DNA of 64,000 bases from Fusobacterium_C necrophorum_A (GTDB taxonomy: Bacteria > Fusobacteriota > Fusobacteriia > Fusobacteriales > Fusobacteriaceae): assembly GCF_004134945.1 (NCBI RefSeq), contig NZ_SBAP01000002.1, positions 62,001-126,000 of the forward strand, read 5' to 3'. A program made the position numbers and the translations under genes. Under the pieces are notes generated by a model. The model was not told the origin of the DNA, did not search any database, and saw only the letters and a list, made by a program, of their open reading frames with translations. Shown piece by piece: positions 1 through 9,600 of the stretch; the stretch's first letter is position 1; each line of letters opens with the position of its first letter.

Positions 1-1604
1 TGTTCGGGAATTTGAATTAAAGCTAAAAACACACCCTCTACTCCCGGAATATTCGCCTGTAATACCTCCCGAACTCCTTTATAGTACCCCTCATTATTTT
101 CTTCCATTCGTAGAATCGCTTCATATCTGGCACTATTTCTCTTTTCTTCAAATTCCAACTGTCGTAATTTTTCTGCCCCCTTGTTCAAAGCAATACTTAA
201 CCTACTGATTTCTTCTTCCACAAATTGAGTTCTGCTCTCCGCTTCCTGCAATTTTTCCTCTTGTTGCTTTTTTTGATTCTCTGCTGTCAAACATTCCTGC
301 TTCACTGCTTCCAATTTTTTATGATTTTCTTCCGCATCCGCCTGTAAGTTTTTGACTCGATTTTCACTACTTTGCATTCTTTTGTTGGAAGTTTCCAAAT
401 CATTGATAACATTTAACTTTTGCAGCTCTATTTCTCGCAACTTGTGATCTTTCACTTCCAATGTTTCTTCCAAAATCTTTTTTTCCTGCTCCAAGTCTTT
501 TAATACTACTTCAAACACTTGATTTTTTTCGTCCAAGTCTTCAATTTTCTTTTTTAATTCTTCCTTTTTCAGAAAAAAACTTCTCTTATTGCGCGCGCTC
601 TCTTCTCTTTTTTTCTTTTCTTGTAAGAGTCTTTCCTTTTTTTCATCCAATTCTCGTTGAAAAGCCGCCTGCCTTTCTTGCACACGAACTTTCTCCCGTT
701 CCTGTTCCTCTAAAAAGCTTCGTAAATTTTCATTTTTAGAAGAAATTTCTTCCATTTTTTCTTGTAGTTTCTTTTTTTCTTCCTCTAAGCGATGAATCCT
801 TTCCTCCGTATCTGCCAATTCTTTCTCAAAAGTTTGACAGTTTTCTGCAAAACTTTCCTGCTCCTTCGTCGCCGTTTCTCGCTCTTCTTGTTTTTGATGA
901 TAGTCCGTCATCAAAATACTTTTTTGAGCTCTTTGTTTTTCCTCTCTAACATCCAAATATCGTTGAGCAACTTCTGCTTGTTTTTCCACACGATTTTTAT
1001 TTTCTCGGACTTCCTGTAAGACAAGCTCTATCTTCTCCAACTCCAATTCGACATTTTCCAAATTTTTACCGGCCTCATTTTTACTGGCTTGAAACTTCTT
1101 AATTCCCGCAGCTTCCTCAATAATCCCTTTGACTTCTTTCGGAGAGGAGTTAATAATTCTCTCCACCTTTCCCTGTCCGATAACAGAATAAGCACTTTTT
1201 CCGATTCCAGTATCCAAAAATAAGGCGGAAATATCTTTCAATCTGCTTTTTTGATGATTGATGAAATATTCATTTTCTCCTGTGATATGAATTTTTCGGC
1301 TGATAATTAAATCTTCCGGAGGAAATTCTTCAAAGTATCCGTCTTCATTTTCAATAATCAAAGATACTTGAGCCTGATTCATCGCTTTTTTGTCTTTTCC
1401 TCCTGAAAAAATGACATCTTGACTTTCTTTTGCTCGAATATTTTTATAGGATTGTTCTCCTAACACCCACAGAACAGCATCCAAAATATTAGATTTCCCA
1501 CTTCCATTGGGTCCTACAATAGAAGTGATTCCCTGGTTAAATTCTATATATACTTTTTCTCCAAATGATTTAAACCCGTGAACTTCTACTGCCTTCAAAT
1601 ACAT
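1..1604 (-). CDS. smc: Chromosome segregation protein SMC, N-terminal part (runs off window)
   Basis: Partial gene; about 534 codons are visible and the C-terminal half lies beyond base 1. The start at 1604 (MYLKAVEVHGFKSFGEK) is preceded by a GGAG ribosome site. The head carries an ABC-type Walker A, GPNGSGKS, at residues 31-38. Downstream come the VIGQGKVERIINSSP and IEEAAGIKKF segments typical of bacterial SMC, then a long Glu/Lys-rich heptad region that must be the first coiled-coil arm. SMC dimers with ScpAB load onto DNA and organise and separate sister chromosomes. RecN and SbcC share the ATPase but lack this N-terminal sequence. The identification is secure; only the missing C-terminal head cannot be inspected. 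Confidence 0.95.
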   Translation of the reverse strand, partial: MYLKAVEVHGFKSFGEKVYIEFNQGITSIVGPNGSGKSNILDAVLWVLGEQSYKNIRAKESQDVIFSGGKDKKAMNQAQVSLIIENEDGYFEEFPPEDLIISRKIHITGENEYFINHQKSRLKDISALFLDTGIGKSAYSVIGQGKVERIINSSPKEVKGIIEEAAGIKKFQASKNEAGKNLENVELELEKIELVLQEVRENKNRVEKQAEVAQRYLDVREEKQRAQKSILMTDYHQKQEERETATKEQESFAENCQTFEKELADTEERIHRLEEEKKKLQEKMEEISSKNENLRSFLEEQEREKVRVQERQAAFQRELDEKKERLLQEKKKREESARNKRSFFLKKEELKKKIEDLDEKNQVFEVVLKDLEQEKKILEETLEVKDHKLREIELQKLNVINDLETSNKRMQSSENRVKNLQADAEENHKKLEAVKQECLTAENQKKQQEEKLQEAESRTQFVEEEISRLSIALNKGAEKLRQLEFEEKRNSARYEAILRMEENNEGYYKGVREVLQANIPGVEGVFLALIQIPE

Positions 1605-1721
1605 TTTTCTCTCCTAAATTCTCTTCTATTTTTTATTTTTCTTGAAATAAGCTTGTAATTTTACATTTTATTATAGCATATTTTCCTTGACTTTTCTCAA
1701 AAACTTTTCCCTGCATTTTGT

Positions 1722-1750
1722 TTGCTTCTTTCCTAAAAATCGGATATACT
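1722..1750 (+). promoter_or_regulatory. Putative promoter of the DUF523 gene
   Basis: TTGCTT at 1722-1727 and TATACT at 1745-1750 are 17 bases apart, upstream of the start codon at 1777. They fit a housekeeping sigma-70 promoter. Sequence match only. Confidence 0.5.
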
Positions 1751-1776
1751 ATATGAAAAAGAAATAGGAGTTTCGT

Positions 1777-2241
1777 ATGGAAAAAGAAAAAATTCTTATC
1801 AGTGCCTGTTTGCTCGGCATTCCCTGTCGCTATGACGGCAGAGATAATAAAATAGAAAGTCTCAATCTTTTACAACAACAATTTGACTTCGTTCCTATCT
1901 GTCCGGAGCAATTAGGAGGCTTGTCAACTCCTCGTTGTCCTTGTGAAATTCAAGGGAATAAAGTAATGTCAAAAGAAGGAAAAGACTGCACCCGAGAATT
2001 TCAAGAAGGGGCGGAGAAAAGTTTAAAGCTTGCAAAGCAATGGAATATTAAAACAGCTCTCCTCAAAGCAAAAAGTCCTTCCTGCGGCTTTGGACAAATT
2101 TATGACGGAAGTTTCAGCAAAAAACTGATAACAGGAAACGGCTTGACCGCAGCTCTCTTAGAAAAAGAAGGAATTCGGATTTTTTGTGAAACGGAACTTG
2201 ACAAGTTTTTGAAAAAGCTATACAATGAAATTGACAATTGA
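1777..2241 (+). CDS. DUF523 family protein
   Basis: A 154-residue soluble protein of the DUF523 (YbbK-like) family, of unknown biochemical function. The family's conserved cysteines are present: Cys11 and Cys17 in the ACLLGIPCRYDG segment, Cys42, the Cys54/Cys56 pair in RCPC, and a Cys in KSPSCGFG near residue 104. The pattern could bind metal or be redox active, but nothing here proves that. The start at 1777 has an AGGAG ribosome site. It is monocistronic as far as can be seen, but its last 45 bases contain the promoter of the following thiamine operon. Confidence 0.88.
   Translation: MEKEKILISACLLGIPCRYDGRDNKIESLNLLQQQFDFVPICPEQLGGLSTPRCPCEIQGNKVMSKEGKDCTREFQEGAEKSLKLAKQWNIKTALLKAKSPSCGFGQIYDGSFSKKLITGNGLTAALLEKEGIRIFCETELDKFLKKLYNEIDN
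2198..2226 (+). promoter_or_regulatory. Promoter of the thiamine operon, inside the end of the DUF523 gene
   Basis: A perfect -35 box TTGACA (2198-2203) and TACAAT (2221-2226) are separated by exactly 17 bases. Transcription would start near 2233, about 20 bases before the TPP aptamer. The promoter overlaps coding sequence of the upstream gene. Confidence 0.75.
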
Positions 2242-2253
2242 ATAGAATATTTC

Positions 2254-2338
2254 ATTACTAGAGGAGCTATCATGGCTGAGAGGGAAACAATCCGACTCTT
2301 ATTACTTGAACTGGATAATGCCAGCGAAAGGAAGTAAT
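2254..2338 (+). promoter_or_regulatory. TPP (THI-box) riboswitch
   Basis: The aptamer core is recognisable by GGCTGAGAGGGAA (from 2274), then ACTTGAACTGGATAATGCC and AGCGAAAGGAAG. The closing stem pairs ATTACT (2254-2259) with AGTAAT (2333-2338). A terminator follows at 2356-2382 and then the thi genes. By family knowledge, thiamine pyrophosphate binding would switch off transcription of the operon. Confidence 0.93.
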
Positions 2339-2355
2339 TTTTTTATGTATTATAG

Positions 2356-2382
2356 GCTCTAGTTTTTATTAGAGCTTTTTTT
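2356..2382 (+). terminator. Intrinsic terminator of the TPP riboswitch
   Basis: GCTCTA/TAGAGC hairpin (2356-2361 with 2370-2375) followed by a run of Ts. Its place between aptamer and thiS makes it the likely expression platform. Confidence 0.8.
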
Positions 2383-2410
2383 ATTCCAGAGAGGAAAGAG
2401 AGGTGGAAAG

Positions 2411-2623
2411 ATGAAAGTGACGATAAATGGTCTTGACAGAGAAATTCCGGAAAATATGAATATTCTAACATTGCTAAAAAACCTGAGTATCGAAAATAAT
2501 ATCTCTCTTGCAGGAGCGATTGTATTGGTAAATGAAGTTCTAATTCCAAGGGACAATTGGAAAGAAAGCATTCCGGAAGACTCGGCAAATATTGAGATAG
2601 TATCTTTTGTATCAGGCGGATAA
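2411..2623 (+). CDS. thiS: Sulfur carrier protein ThiS
   Basis: A 70-residue beta-grasp ubiquitin-like protein ending in the obligatory Gly-Gly (residues 69-70), which is adenylated and then thiocarboxylated to carry sulfur for thiazole formation. The length and the sequence starting MKVTINGLDREIPENM are typical. It is the first gene of the thi operon behind the TPP riboswitch and ends 25 bases before thiG. Partners encoded next to it are ThiF (adenylation) and ThiG (acceptor). Confidence 0.93.
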   Translation: MKVTINGLDREIPENMNILTLLKNLSIENNISLAGAIVLVNEVLIPRDNWKESIPEDSANIEIVSFVSGG

Positions 2624-2648
2624 ACATGGAGAAAAAGGAGTAGGTGTG

Positions 2649-3428
2649 ATGGATCAACTAAAATTACAGGGCAAGATTTTTAACAGTCGTTTACTGACGG
2701 GAACAGGAAAATTTCGAGATAAAAAATTAATTGAGCCGATGCTCGAAAGCAGTGAATCGGAAATGATTACCATGGCTCTTCGACGAGTCAATTTCCAAAA
2801 TCCTCAAGAAAATATTTTGAACTACATTCCGAAACACATTAGCTTATTGCCAAATACTTCCGGAGCAAGAGATGCCAAAGAAGCAATTAAAATTGCCATG
2901 ATAGCAAGAGAAGCAGGTTGTGGAAATTTTATTAAAATTGAAATCATCAATGATATGAACTATTTATTACCAAATAATGAAGAAACCATAAAAGCAACGA
3001 AATTTTTGGCAGAGGAGGGATTTATTGTTCTCCCTTATATGTATCCTGATATCTATGCGGCAAAAGCTCTGGAAGACGCCGGTGCTGCTGCCGTTATGCC
3101 TTTGGGAGCTCCGATCGGTTCCAACAAAGGACTTCTTACAAAGCCTTTTTTAGAAATTTTAAATGAAAATAAAAGGGTTCCGCTGATTGTAGATGCAGGA
3201 ATCGGAACTCCCTCTCAAGCTGCGGAAGCTATGGAAATGGGAGTAGATGCCGTCTTAGTCAATACTGCCATTGCAACGGCGGAAGATCCTGTTATGATGG
3301 GAAAAGCTTTTTCTATGGCTGTGAAAGCCGGGAGAATGGCATATCTTGCCAAACTGGCTTCCGCTTCGAAATATGCACAGGCTTCTTCTCCTCTAACCGA
3401 TTTTTTATTTCGAGGTGACAAAGCATGA
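2649..3428 (+). CDS. thiG: Thiazole synthase ThiG
   Basis: Condenses dehydroglycine, 1-deoxyxylulose 5-phosphate and ThiS thiocarboxylate to the thiazole phosphate of thiamine. The open frame extends upstream to 2607 inside thiS, but the ATG at 2649 (MDQLKLQGKIF) has a GGAG site 8 bases before it and gives 259 residues, the usual ThiG length. With this start the Schiff-base lysine falls at Lys96 in NFIKIEII. The phosphate-binding VDAGIGTPSQAAEAMEMG segment is intact. It overlaps thiH by the ATGA at 3425-3428, so the two are translationally coupled. Confidence 0.94.
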   Translation: MDQLKLQGKIFNSRLLTGTGKFRDKKLIEPMLESSESEMITMALRRVNFQNPQENILNYIPKHISLLPNTSGARDAKEAIKIAMIAREAGCGNFIKIEIINDMNYLLPNNEETIKATKFLAEEGFIVLPYMYPDIYAAKALEDAGAAAVMPLGAPIGSNKGLLTKPFLEILNENKRVPLIVDAGIGTPSQAAEAMEMGVDAVLVNTAIATAEDPVMMGKAFSMAVKAGRMAYLAKLASASKYAQASSPLTDFLFRGDKA

Positions 3429-4531
3429 GTTTTTACGACGAAAAAAAGAAATGGAATTCTTTCGACTTCTCTTCTTACTTTACACAAGTAACAGAAGAAG
3501 ATGTATTACAAAGTATTAAAAAAGAAAAACTTTCTGAATATGACTTGTTAAATTTATTGTCTCCTATGGCAACAAAACATTTGGAAAAAATGGCTCAAAG
3601 GGCTCATGATTTAAAACTGCAACATTTTGGAAATGTCATCTGTCTATACATTCCTATCTATGTTTCCAACTATTGTAGCAACGGTTGCACCTACTGCGGT
3701 TTCTCTATGAAAAATAATATTCACAGACGACATATGACTTTGGAAGAAATTGAGCAGGAAGCCAAAGAAATTGCAAAAACAAAAATCGAACATATTATTT
3801 TATTAACCGGAGAAGTCAAAGACTTATCTACTTTGGAATATATCAAACAGGGCGTTTCCATTTTAAAAAAATATTTTTCCTCCGTTTCTGTGGAAGTTAT
3901 GCCTCTAGAGATGGAAGAATATGCAGAATTAAAAGAAATAGGCTTAGATGGAATGACCATTTATCAAGAAACCTATGATGAAAAAGTCTATGATAAAGTT
4001 CATCTGTATGGAAAGAAGAAAAATTATCAATTTCGCTTGGGAACTCCGGAACGTGCTGCAAAAGCCGGACTTAGAACAGTAGGAATCGGAGCTTTATTCG
4101 GTTTGAGTGATATTCGGGAAGAAGCTTTTTTTGCGGGACTTCATTTACAATATTTGATTCATCATTATCCCAATACTACTTTTGGAATTTCCCTCCCTCG
4201 AATCAATCCCGCAGAAGGAGGTTATCAACCGGATCATCCTTTGGACGATATTCACTTCGTACAATTTTTAACGGCCTATCGAATTTTTCAACCTAAGGCG
4301 GATGTAAGCGTATCTACTCGAGAAGTTCCGGAATTTCGAGATCATCTTCTTTCTTTAGGAGTAACAAGAATTTCTGCCGGTTCTAAAACCGACGTAGGAG
4401 GATACACCAATCAAGATACTTCTACGGCTCAATTTGAAATCAGCGATGCCCGTTCTGTGGAAGAGACAGTGGCAGCCATAGAAAAACAAGGATTCCAAGT
4501 GATTTATAAAGATTGGGAGAATTTACTATGA
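3425..4531 (+). CDS. thiH: 2-iminoacetate synthase ThiH (radical SAM tyrosine lyase)
   Basis: Cleaves tyrosine to dehydroglycine and p-cresol, supplying the glycine imine to ThiG. This is the oxygen-sensitive alternative to glycine oxidase ThiO and fits an anaerobe. The radical SAM cluster motif CX3CX2C is at Cys84, Cys88 and Cys91 (NYCSNGCTYCGFS). The C-terminal part contains the SAGSKTDVGGY segment typical of the ThiH/CofH group. At 368 residues it is full length. It starts in an ATGA overlap with thiG and ends overlapping the thiF start. Confidence 0.94.
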   Translation: MSFYDEKKKWNSFDFSSYFTQVTEEDVLQSIKKEKLSEYDLLNLLSPMATKHLEKMAQRAHDLKLQHFGNVICLYIPIYVSNYCSNGCTYCGFSMKNNIHRRHMTLEEIEQEAKEIAKTKIEHIILLTGEVKDLSTLEYIKQGVSILKKYFSSVSVEVMPLEMEEYAELKEIGLDGMTIYQETYDEKVYDKVHLYGKKKNYQFRLGTPERAAKAGLRTVGIGALFGLSDIREEAFFAGLHLQYLIHHYPNTTFGISLPRINPAEGGYQPDHPLDDIHFVQFLTAYRIFQPKADVSVSTREVPEFRDHLLSLGVTRISAGSKTDVGGYTNQDTSTAQFEISDARSVEETVAAIEKQGFQVIYKDWENLL

Positions 4532-5076
4532 AGATAGGAATTGCCGGTTGCGGCGGAATCGGTTCCAATGTTGCTTATCATTTAATACGAAGCGGGATTT
4601 CAGAATTTAAGTTTGGAGATTTTGATATTGTGGAAGCCTCTAACTTAAATCGTCAATTCTTTTTTTATTCCCAAATAGGAAAATCCAAGTCTCTCTGCTT
4701 ACGGGAAAATCTACTACAAATCAACCCCAAAGCCATAATCCAAGCAGAGGTCATTCGTTTTGAAAAAGAAAATATCTTACGTTTTTTTCAAGATTGTGAT
4801 ATCGTGATTGAAGCCTTTGACCGAAAAGAATATAAATCCATACTCATTGAAGAAATGATGCAAACAGGAAAACCGATTATCGCTGCTTCCGGCATTGCCG
4901 ATTATGATATAGAATATCTACAAATCAAAAAATTGAATCCCTACTTATATATTGTAGGCGATTTTACAAAAGGAATTGAAACCTTTCCTACCTATTCCCA
5001 TAAAGTGAACATGGTAGCTGCTATGATGGCAAAAATAGTTTTGGACTTAGGAGGTTATTTTGAGAAAACGAATTGA
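4528..5076 (+). CDS. thiF: ThiS adenylyltransferase ThiF (short, family 2)
   Basis: An E1-like enzyme that adenylates the ThiS C-terminus. The ATG at 4528 overlaps the thiH stop and gives 182 residues. An in-frame start at 4513 is less likely, being buried in thiH. The nucleotide-binding GCGGIG is at residues 7-12, and the DIVEASNLNRQFF segment (acidic residue plus Arg) is conserved in ThiF/MoeB/E1 enzymes. Unlike E. coli ThiF it has no CxxC pairs for zinc, as in the short ThiF group of Firmicutes and Fusobacteria. Confidence 0.88.
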   Translation: MKIGIAGCGGIGSNVAYHLIRSGISEFKFGDFDIVEASNLNRQFFFYSQIGKSKSLCLRENLLQINPKAIIQAEVIRFEKENILRFFQDCDIVIEAFDRKEYKSILIEEMMQTGKPIIAASGIADYDIEYLQIKKLNPYLYIVGDFTKGIETFPTYSHKVNMVAAMMAKIVLDLGGYFEKTN

Positions 5077-5698
5077 AATTCCGAAAGGGATTTATGGAAT
5101 TACCGGAGATAATTTTGCACATGGAAAATCAAACTTGGATTGTGTCAAAGACATGATAAAAGGCGGCATTCGTGTCATTCAATATCGGGATAAAATAAAA
5201 TCCATGCGGGAAAAATATCAGGAAGCAAAGGAAATTGCAAAATTTTGCAAAGAAAACAAGATCCTTTTTATCGTCAATGATCATGTGGATTTAGCTCTTT
5301 TAGTGAACGCTGACGGAGTTCATATCGGACAAGATGATTATCCTGTGGAAGAAGTAAGAACTTTACTGGGAAATGATAAAATTATCGGACTTTCCACTCA
5401 TTCTCCAAAACAAGGTTTAGAAGCTTTTCAGAATGAAAATGTGGATTATATCGGGGTAGGACCCATTTTTCCAACGACAACCAAAAATACAAAACCGGTA
5501 GGTCTGGAATATTTGGATTTTGCCATCAAAAATTTATCTTTGCCTTTTGTTGCCATTGGAGGAATTCATGAACATAATTTGCAGGAAATTTTAACACGAA
5601 ACGTTTCTCGATTTTGTATGGTAAGCGGCATTGTTGGAGCGGAAAATATCACGAAAACAGTAAAAAAACTTTATAAACAATGGGAGGAAACACAATGA
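5060..5698 (+). CDS. thiE: Thiamine phosphate synthase ThiE
   Basis: Joins HMP pyrophosphate and thiazole phosphate to thiamine monophosphate. It is a 212-residue TIM barrel with QYRDK at 41-45, VNDHVDLALLVNADGVHIGQDD (Mg/pyrophosphate site) and GVGPIFPTTTK. The start is a TTG at 5060 with an AGGAGG five bases upstream; no ATG is suitably placed. The gene overlaps the end of thiF by 17 bases and is coupled to thiD. Confidence 0.93.
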   Translation: MRKRIEIPKGIYGITGDNFAHGKSNLDCVKDMIKGGIRVIQYRDKIKSMREKYQEAKEIAKFCKENKILFIVNDHVDLALLVNADGVHIGQDDYPVEEVRTLLGNDKIIGLSTHSPKQGLEAFQNENVDYIGVGPIFPTTTKNTKPVGLEYLDFAIKNLSLPFVAIGGIHEHNLQEILTRNVSRFCMVSGIVGAENITKTVKKLYKQWEETQ

Positions 5699-6492
5699 AG
5701 ACGGCATTGAGCATTGCAGGCAGTGATTGCAGCGGAGGTGCGGGAATTCAAGCGGATATCAAAACGATGTTGGCAAACGGTGTGTATGCCATGACGGTTA
5801 TTACTGCCCTAACAGCTCAGAACACTCTCGGGGTAAGCGGTATTTTAGATGTAGCGACTGAATTTGTGGAAAAACAGTTGGAGAGTATTTTCCAAGATAT
5901 TTATCCAGATGCCGTAAAAATAGGAATGCTTTCTTCCTCTTCTAGCATTCGAAAAATAGCCGAAATATTAAAAAAGTATGATGCAAAAAAAATAGTGCTG
6001 GATCCTGTTATGCTATCCACAAGTGGAACTCCTCTTCTTCATGATGACGCCGTTAAAGATTTACAAAACTTTTTATTTCCTTTGGCGACGCTCATTACTC
6101 CAAACATTCCGGAGGCGGAAATTCTATCGGGAATTTCCATTCAAAGAGAAGAAGATATGGAAAGAGCTGCCAAAAAAATAGCAGAAACATATCACTGCTC
6201 TGTCTTGTGTAAAGGGGGACATCAAAGAAATACTGCTAATGATTTACTTTTTGAAAAGGGAACTTATACATGGTTCTATGGAGAAAAAATAGACAATCCC
6301 AATACCCATGGAACGGGTTGTACCCTATCCAGTGCCATTGCCAGTCATCTTGCGAAAGGATATTCTTTAAAAGATTCCATTCAGCGTTCCAAAGACTATC
6401 TTTCATCCATTCTTCATTCCACGCTAAATTTGGGAAAAGGAAACGGTCCTTTACATCACGGTTTTCTAAATAATGACTTCCATATTTCCTAA
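5695..6492 (+). CDS. thiD: Hydroxymethylpyrimidine (phosphate) kinase ThiD
   Basis: Ribokinase-fold kinase that makes HMP pyrophosphate. It carries GSDCSGGAGIQAD at residues 9-21, KGGH, and the anion hole/catalytic GTGCTLSSAIA near the C-terminus. The ATG at 5695 (MKTALSIAGSD) has a GGGAGG site and overlaps the thiE stop; the frame opens at 5680 but that start is inferior. It gives 265 residues. Last gene of the operon, with a strong terminator following. No thiC is present, so HMP must come from elsewhere in the genome or from uptake. Confidence 0.93.
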   Translation: MKTALSIAGSDCSGGAGIQADIKTMLANGVYAMTVITALTAQNTLGVSGILDVATEFVEKQLESIFQDIYPDAVKIGMLSSSSSIRKIAEILKKYDAKKIVLDPVMLSTSGTPLLHDDAVKDLQNFLFPLATLITPNIPEAEILSGISIQREEDMERAAKKIAETYHCSVLCKGGHQRNTANDLLFEKGTYTWFYGEKIDNPNTHGTGCTLSSAIASHLAKGYSLKDSIQRSKDYLSSILHSTLNLGKGNGPLHHGFLNNDFHIS

Positions 6493-6533
6493 ATATAATC
6501 TCATAATCAAAATACCAATGAATAGAAAAAGAG

Positions 6534-6570
6534 AAAGGACAATCACAAAAATAGGATTGTCCTTTCTTTT
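6534..6570. terminator. Bidirectional intrinsic terminator between thiD and the autotransporter
   Basis: An 11-bp perfect stem (AAAGGACAATC, 6534-6544, with 6555-6565) has a T-rich tail on the plus strand and an A-rich flank serving the minus strand. It ends both the thi operon and the convergent autotransporter unit. Confidence 0.85.
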
Positions 6571-6612
6571 ATTTATTGTTTCTATAAAAAGGAATTTTTA
6601 TTTTCAACTTCC

Positions 6613-9600
6613 TTAAAACTTATATTGGTATCCCAAAGATACTCTATAGTAATTTTTCAAAACAGGAGAGTTCTTCACATCAAAATCTAAAGAAACAGAA
6701 TTATTTCCTAAGTTATATTCCACACCCACTCCATAATTCATAGTATTTCCATCTAATTTTATTTGTTCCACTCCATTTTGATTTAAACGCACATTGTATT
6801 TTCCTAAGATTTCTTGTGTTACCCCTGCCTTAGCATAAGAATTCAACTTTCCAAAAGAAAATTGATTTTTGTAACCAAGTTTTGCATAAGCTCCTGTTGT
6901 CCAAGATTTAATCGCATCTACTTTAGTATTCAATCCGTTGCTTGCTTTTGAGCTTTCTTCATTAAGTCTTCCATAGGTAATTTTTGCACTTGGTTCTACA
7001 TAAAAATGTTCTGCACTATCTATGAAGAACTGTTTTCCAAATCGAATTCCCGCCCCAAGATATTTAGACTCTCTGTCATTTGTTACTCTATCTGAAGCAG
7101 TATCTAAGACATTGTATTTGGATTTTCCTGTTGTATAGGCAACAAAAGCATCTCCAAATCCTAAATATCCACGATAAGACAGGTATGCTCCACTGGTAAA
7201 TCCTTGGAAGGAACCTTTTCCGGAAGAAGTTGCAATTTTTTTCATATTATGAAGATTTCCTGCAAAGATTCCTCCATGCAATCCTTCTTCTTTATTCAAA
7301 GCTCGATCCATTCCAACCAAGATAGTATTCACTTCATTTTTCATACCATAGTCTTTTGTTTCAAAACTGTTTCCACTTGTTTTTGCCCAAATAGAATGTA
7401 ATCTTTCCGAAGAATAATCATTGGAATACAAACTGTCAAAGATACTATCATGTAAAGAATGATGCATGGTGTAATCAGAAACCGTATTGGAAATCATTCC
7501 TTTTGCTGTAGAAGATAAAGTAGCTTTTCTTGTTCCGGCATCTCCAATTCTTACTGAAATAATATCTTTATCAGGACCTTGAGAAGTTTGTTCTACAACA
7601 GCATTATAGAAATATCCCCCTACTTCTACTTGGTTTGCAAGATTCCACTTAAAGTTTTCAGGAGTTTTTGCATAAATAAGTTTTACCTCTTTTCCTCCAG
7701 AAGGCATTTCTGATTCTGCATGATTTTTTAAATGTAGATTCGCACTTGTTCCTGTAAGATCTCCTAGAATTTCAAGTTGATCTGATTCTTCTTTGTCTAT
7801 ATTTGTTCTAAAATATAAATCAGTATTCTCAAAATGAATTGGCTCTGTGAAAATAACTTTATTCCCATGATGTAATATATCTAAATTTTCTGATTCTTGA
7901 TTTCTAGTGTAAAAATGGATTTCACTTCCTTGGTCAAAAAGCATATTTGCATTGGAATAGTTATTGACAAACATTCGACTTCCTGATTTAAAGTGAAATT
8001 TACTGCTATCTGTATTACCTGCAATATCAATAATAGGAGAATTTAAAACGGAACCCTTTTCTAAAGTTAAATTGACTCCTCCATTTCCTTTATGGTAAAT
8101 GTTTCCATCGATGTCAAAAACACCATTTCCTGAAATATTTCCACCATTAGAGTATATTGCATAACTTCCTCTTAATATTGCCTTTTTGACATTGTTCAGC
8201 TTAGCTTTTGCATTTTTAATGGAAAGTGCTGATCCCCCATCAGAATTTTCTAAAAGCAAAGAGCTATTTTCATCGGCAGTCAGCAATTCTTTTCCCCCTA
8301 CTCCATCTAAAGCCAATCCTCGATTAGACATCAAAGTAGAATTTTTTAAATTAAGTTTTGCATTGGAAGATAAAATCCCTTTTCCACCAAGAGCAGCTAA
8401 TTGTGAATTTTCAAACTCACTGTCTCCTTTATAAGTTATGGCGTATTCGTCTTGTTTTGTTTCTGCTTTTATTTTTTTATCTTTGACAGTTTCTCCTTCA
8501 GAAATTGGATTAACGGCAACAAAACCATCTGTATTTGTAATTTCAGAAGTAAATTTCTTAGGACTTACTTTTTCCGGTAACACCCCTTCTACAACTCCAT
8601 GAGCTAAGTAGTATTCTTTCCCATTTTCTGTAATTCTTTCATATAATTTGTAGTCAAAGCCTCCTAAAGTAACTTTTCCATTATGTAAACCGAATTTTAT
8701 TTTAGAACTGGTTCCCTTATTGGCTTTAATTAAAACAATTCTTTCTTTTCCTGTATAAGCAGCCTCTCCCTTGTTTTCTAAATGAAGAACCGCTCCTTCT
8801 CCTAAAATTGGATATTGAGTTGCTATCAATTGGTCAGAAAGTTCGTCTTTTACATTACTTCTAACATGAATTTTTGAATTATCAAAGGTTAAACGACCAG
8901 TGAATTCTAATAAATTTCCTTTTCCATCATTACTATGTTTAACTTCTGTATTTTTCTTTAATGTAGAATTTGCATATTTCTCACGATATAAATATAGAGT
9001 ACTACCTGTCTTAAAGTACATATCCGCATCAGAAGCATGAGTAAGTCCTATTCCTTTTAGCATCTTTTCTTTTTCATCAGAAGTTGCTTTTTCAATTTCT
9101 TGCTCTAAAGCCCTTTTAGAATAACCTAAATAAATTTTGGTATTATTATTAAAAGTAAATTTATATTCTCCTCCCTTAAGAGTTGTATCTTTTATATTTG
9201 ATACTCCTGCATCTATTTGGAAATATCCATCTCGTGCTGCATCTTTTATATAAGAAACATCTATTTTTGATTCTGGCAAAACTTCTAAATTTGTAAATAT
9301 TGAATTTTTATCAGGAAACCAACTATTATTGTTGTTAGTAACTCCTCTTAAAATTGATCTTCCTTCTATATTAAAAATGGCTTTTCCCATAATCTGTGAA
9401 TATCCCGAAAAAAAAGTAATTCCTTTTGTAAAATGATCAGGTTCATAGTCAGATTTCAGCTTTACTTTTCCGCCCTCAAATTTTACATTTGCTCGATTAA
9501 ATGCAAAGGTTTCAAGTTCTACTTCAGAATCTTTTTCAAAAACAATCATTCTATCTTCTTTTGCATTGTATGTTATGTCTTTCAATTCTGGGTAAAGCAA

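Noticed and set aside
461..1019. Two hydrophobic plus-strand frames (92 and 75 codons)
   Set aside because: They are Phe/Leu-rich antisense readings of the Glu/Lys-rich coiled coil of SMC on the minus strand, with no ribosome site.
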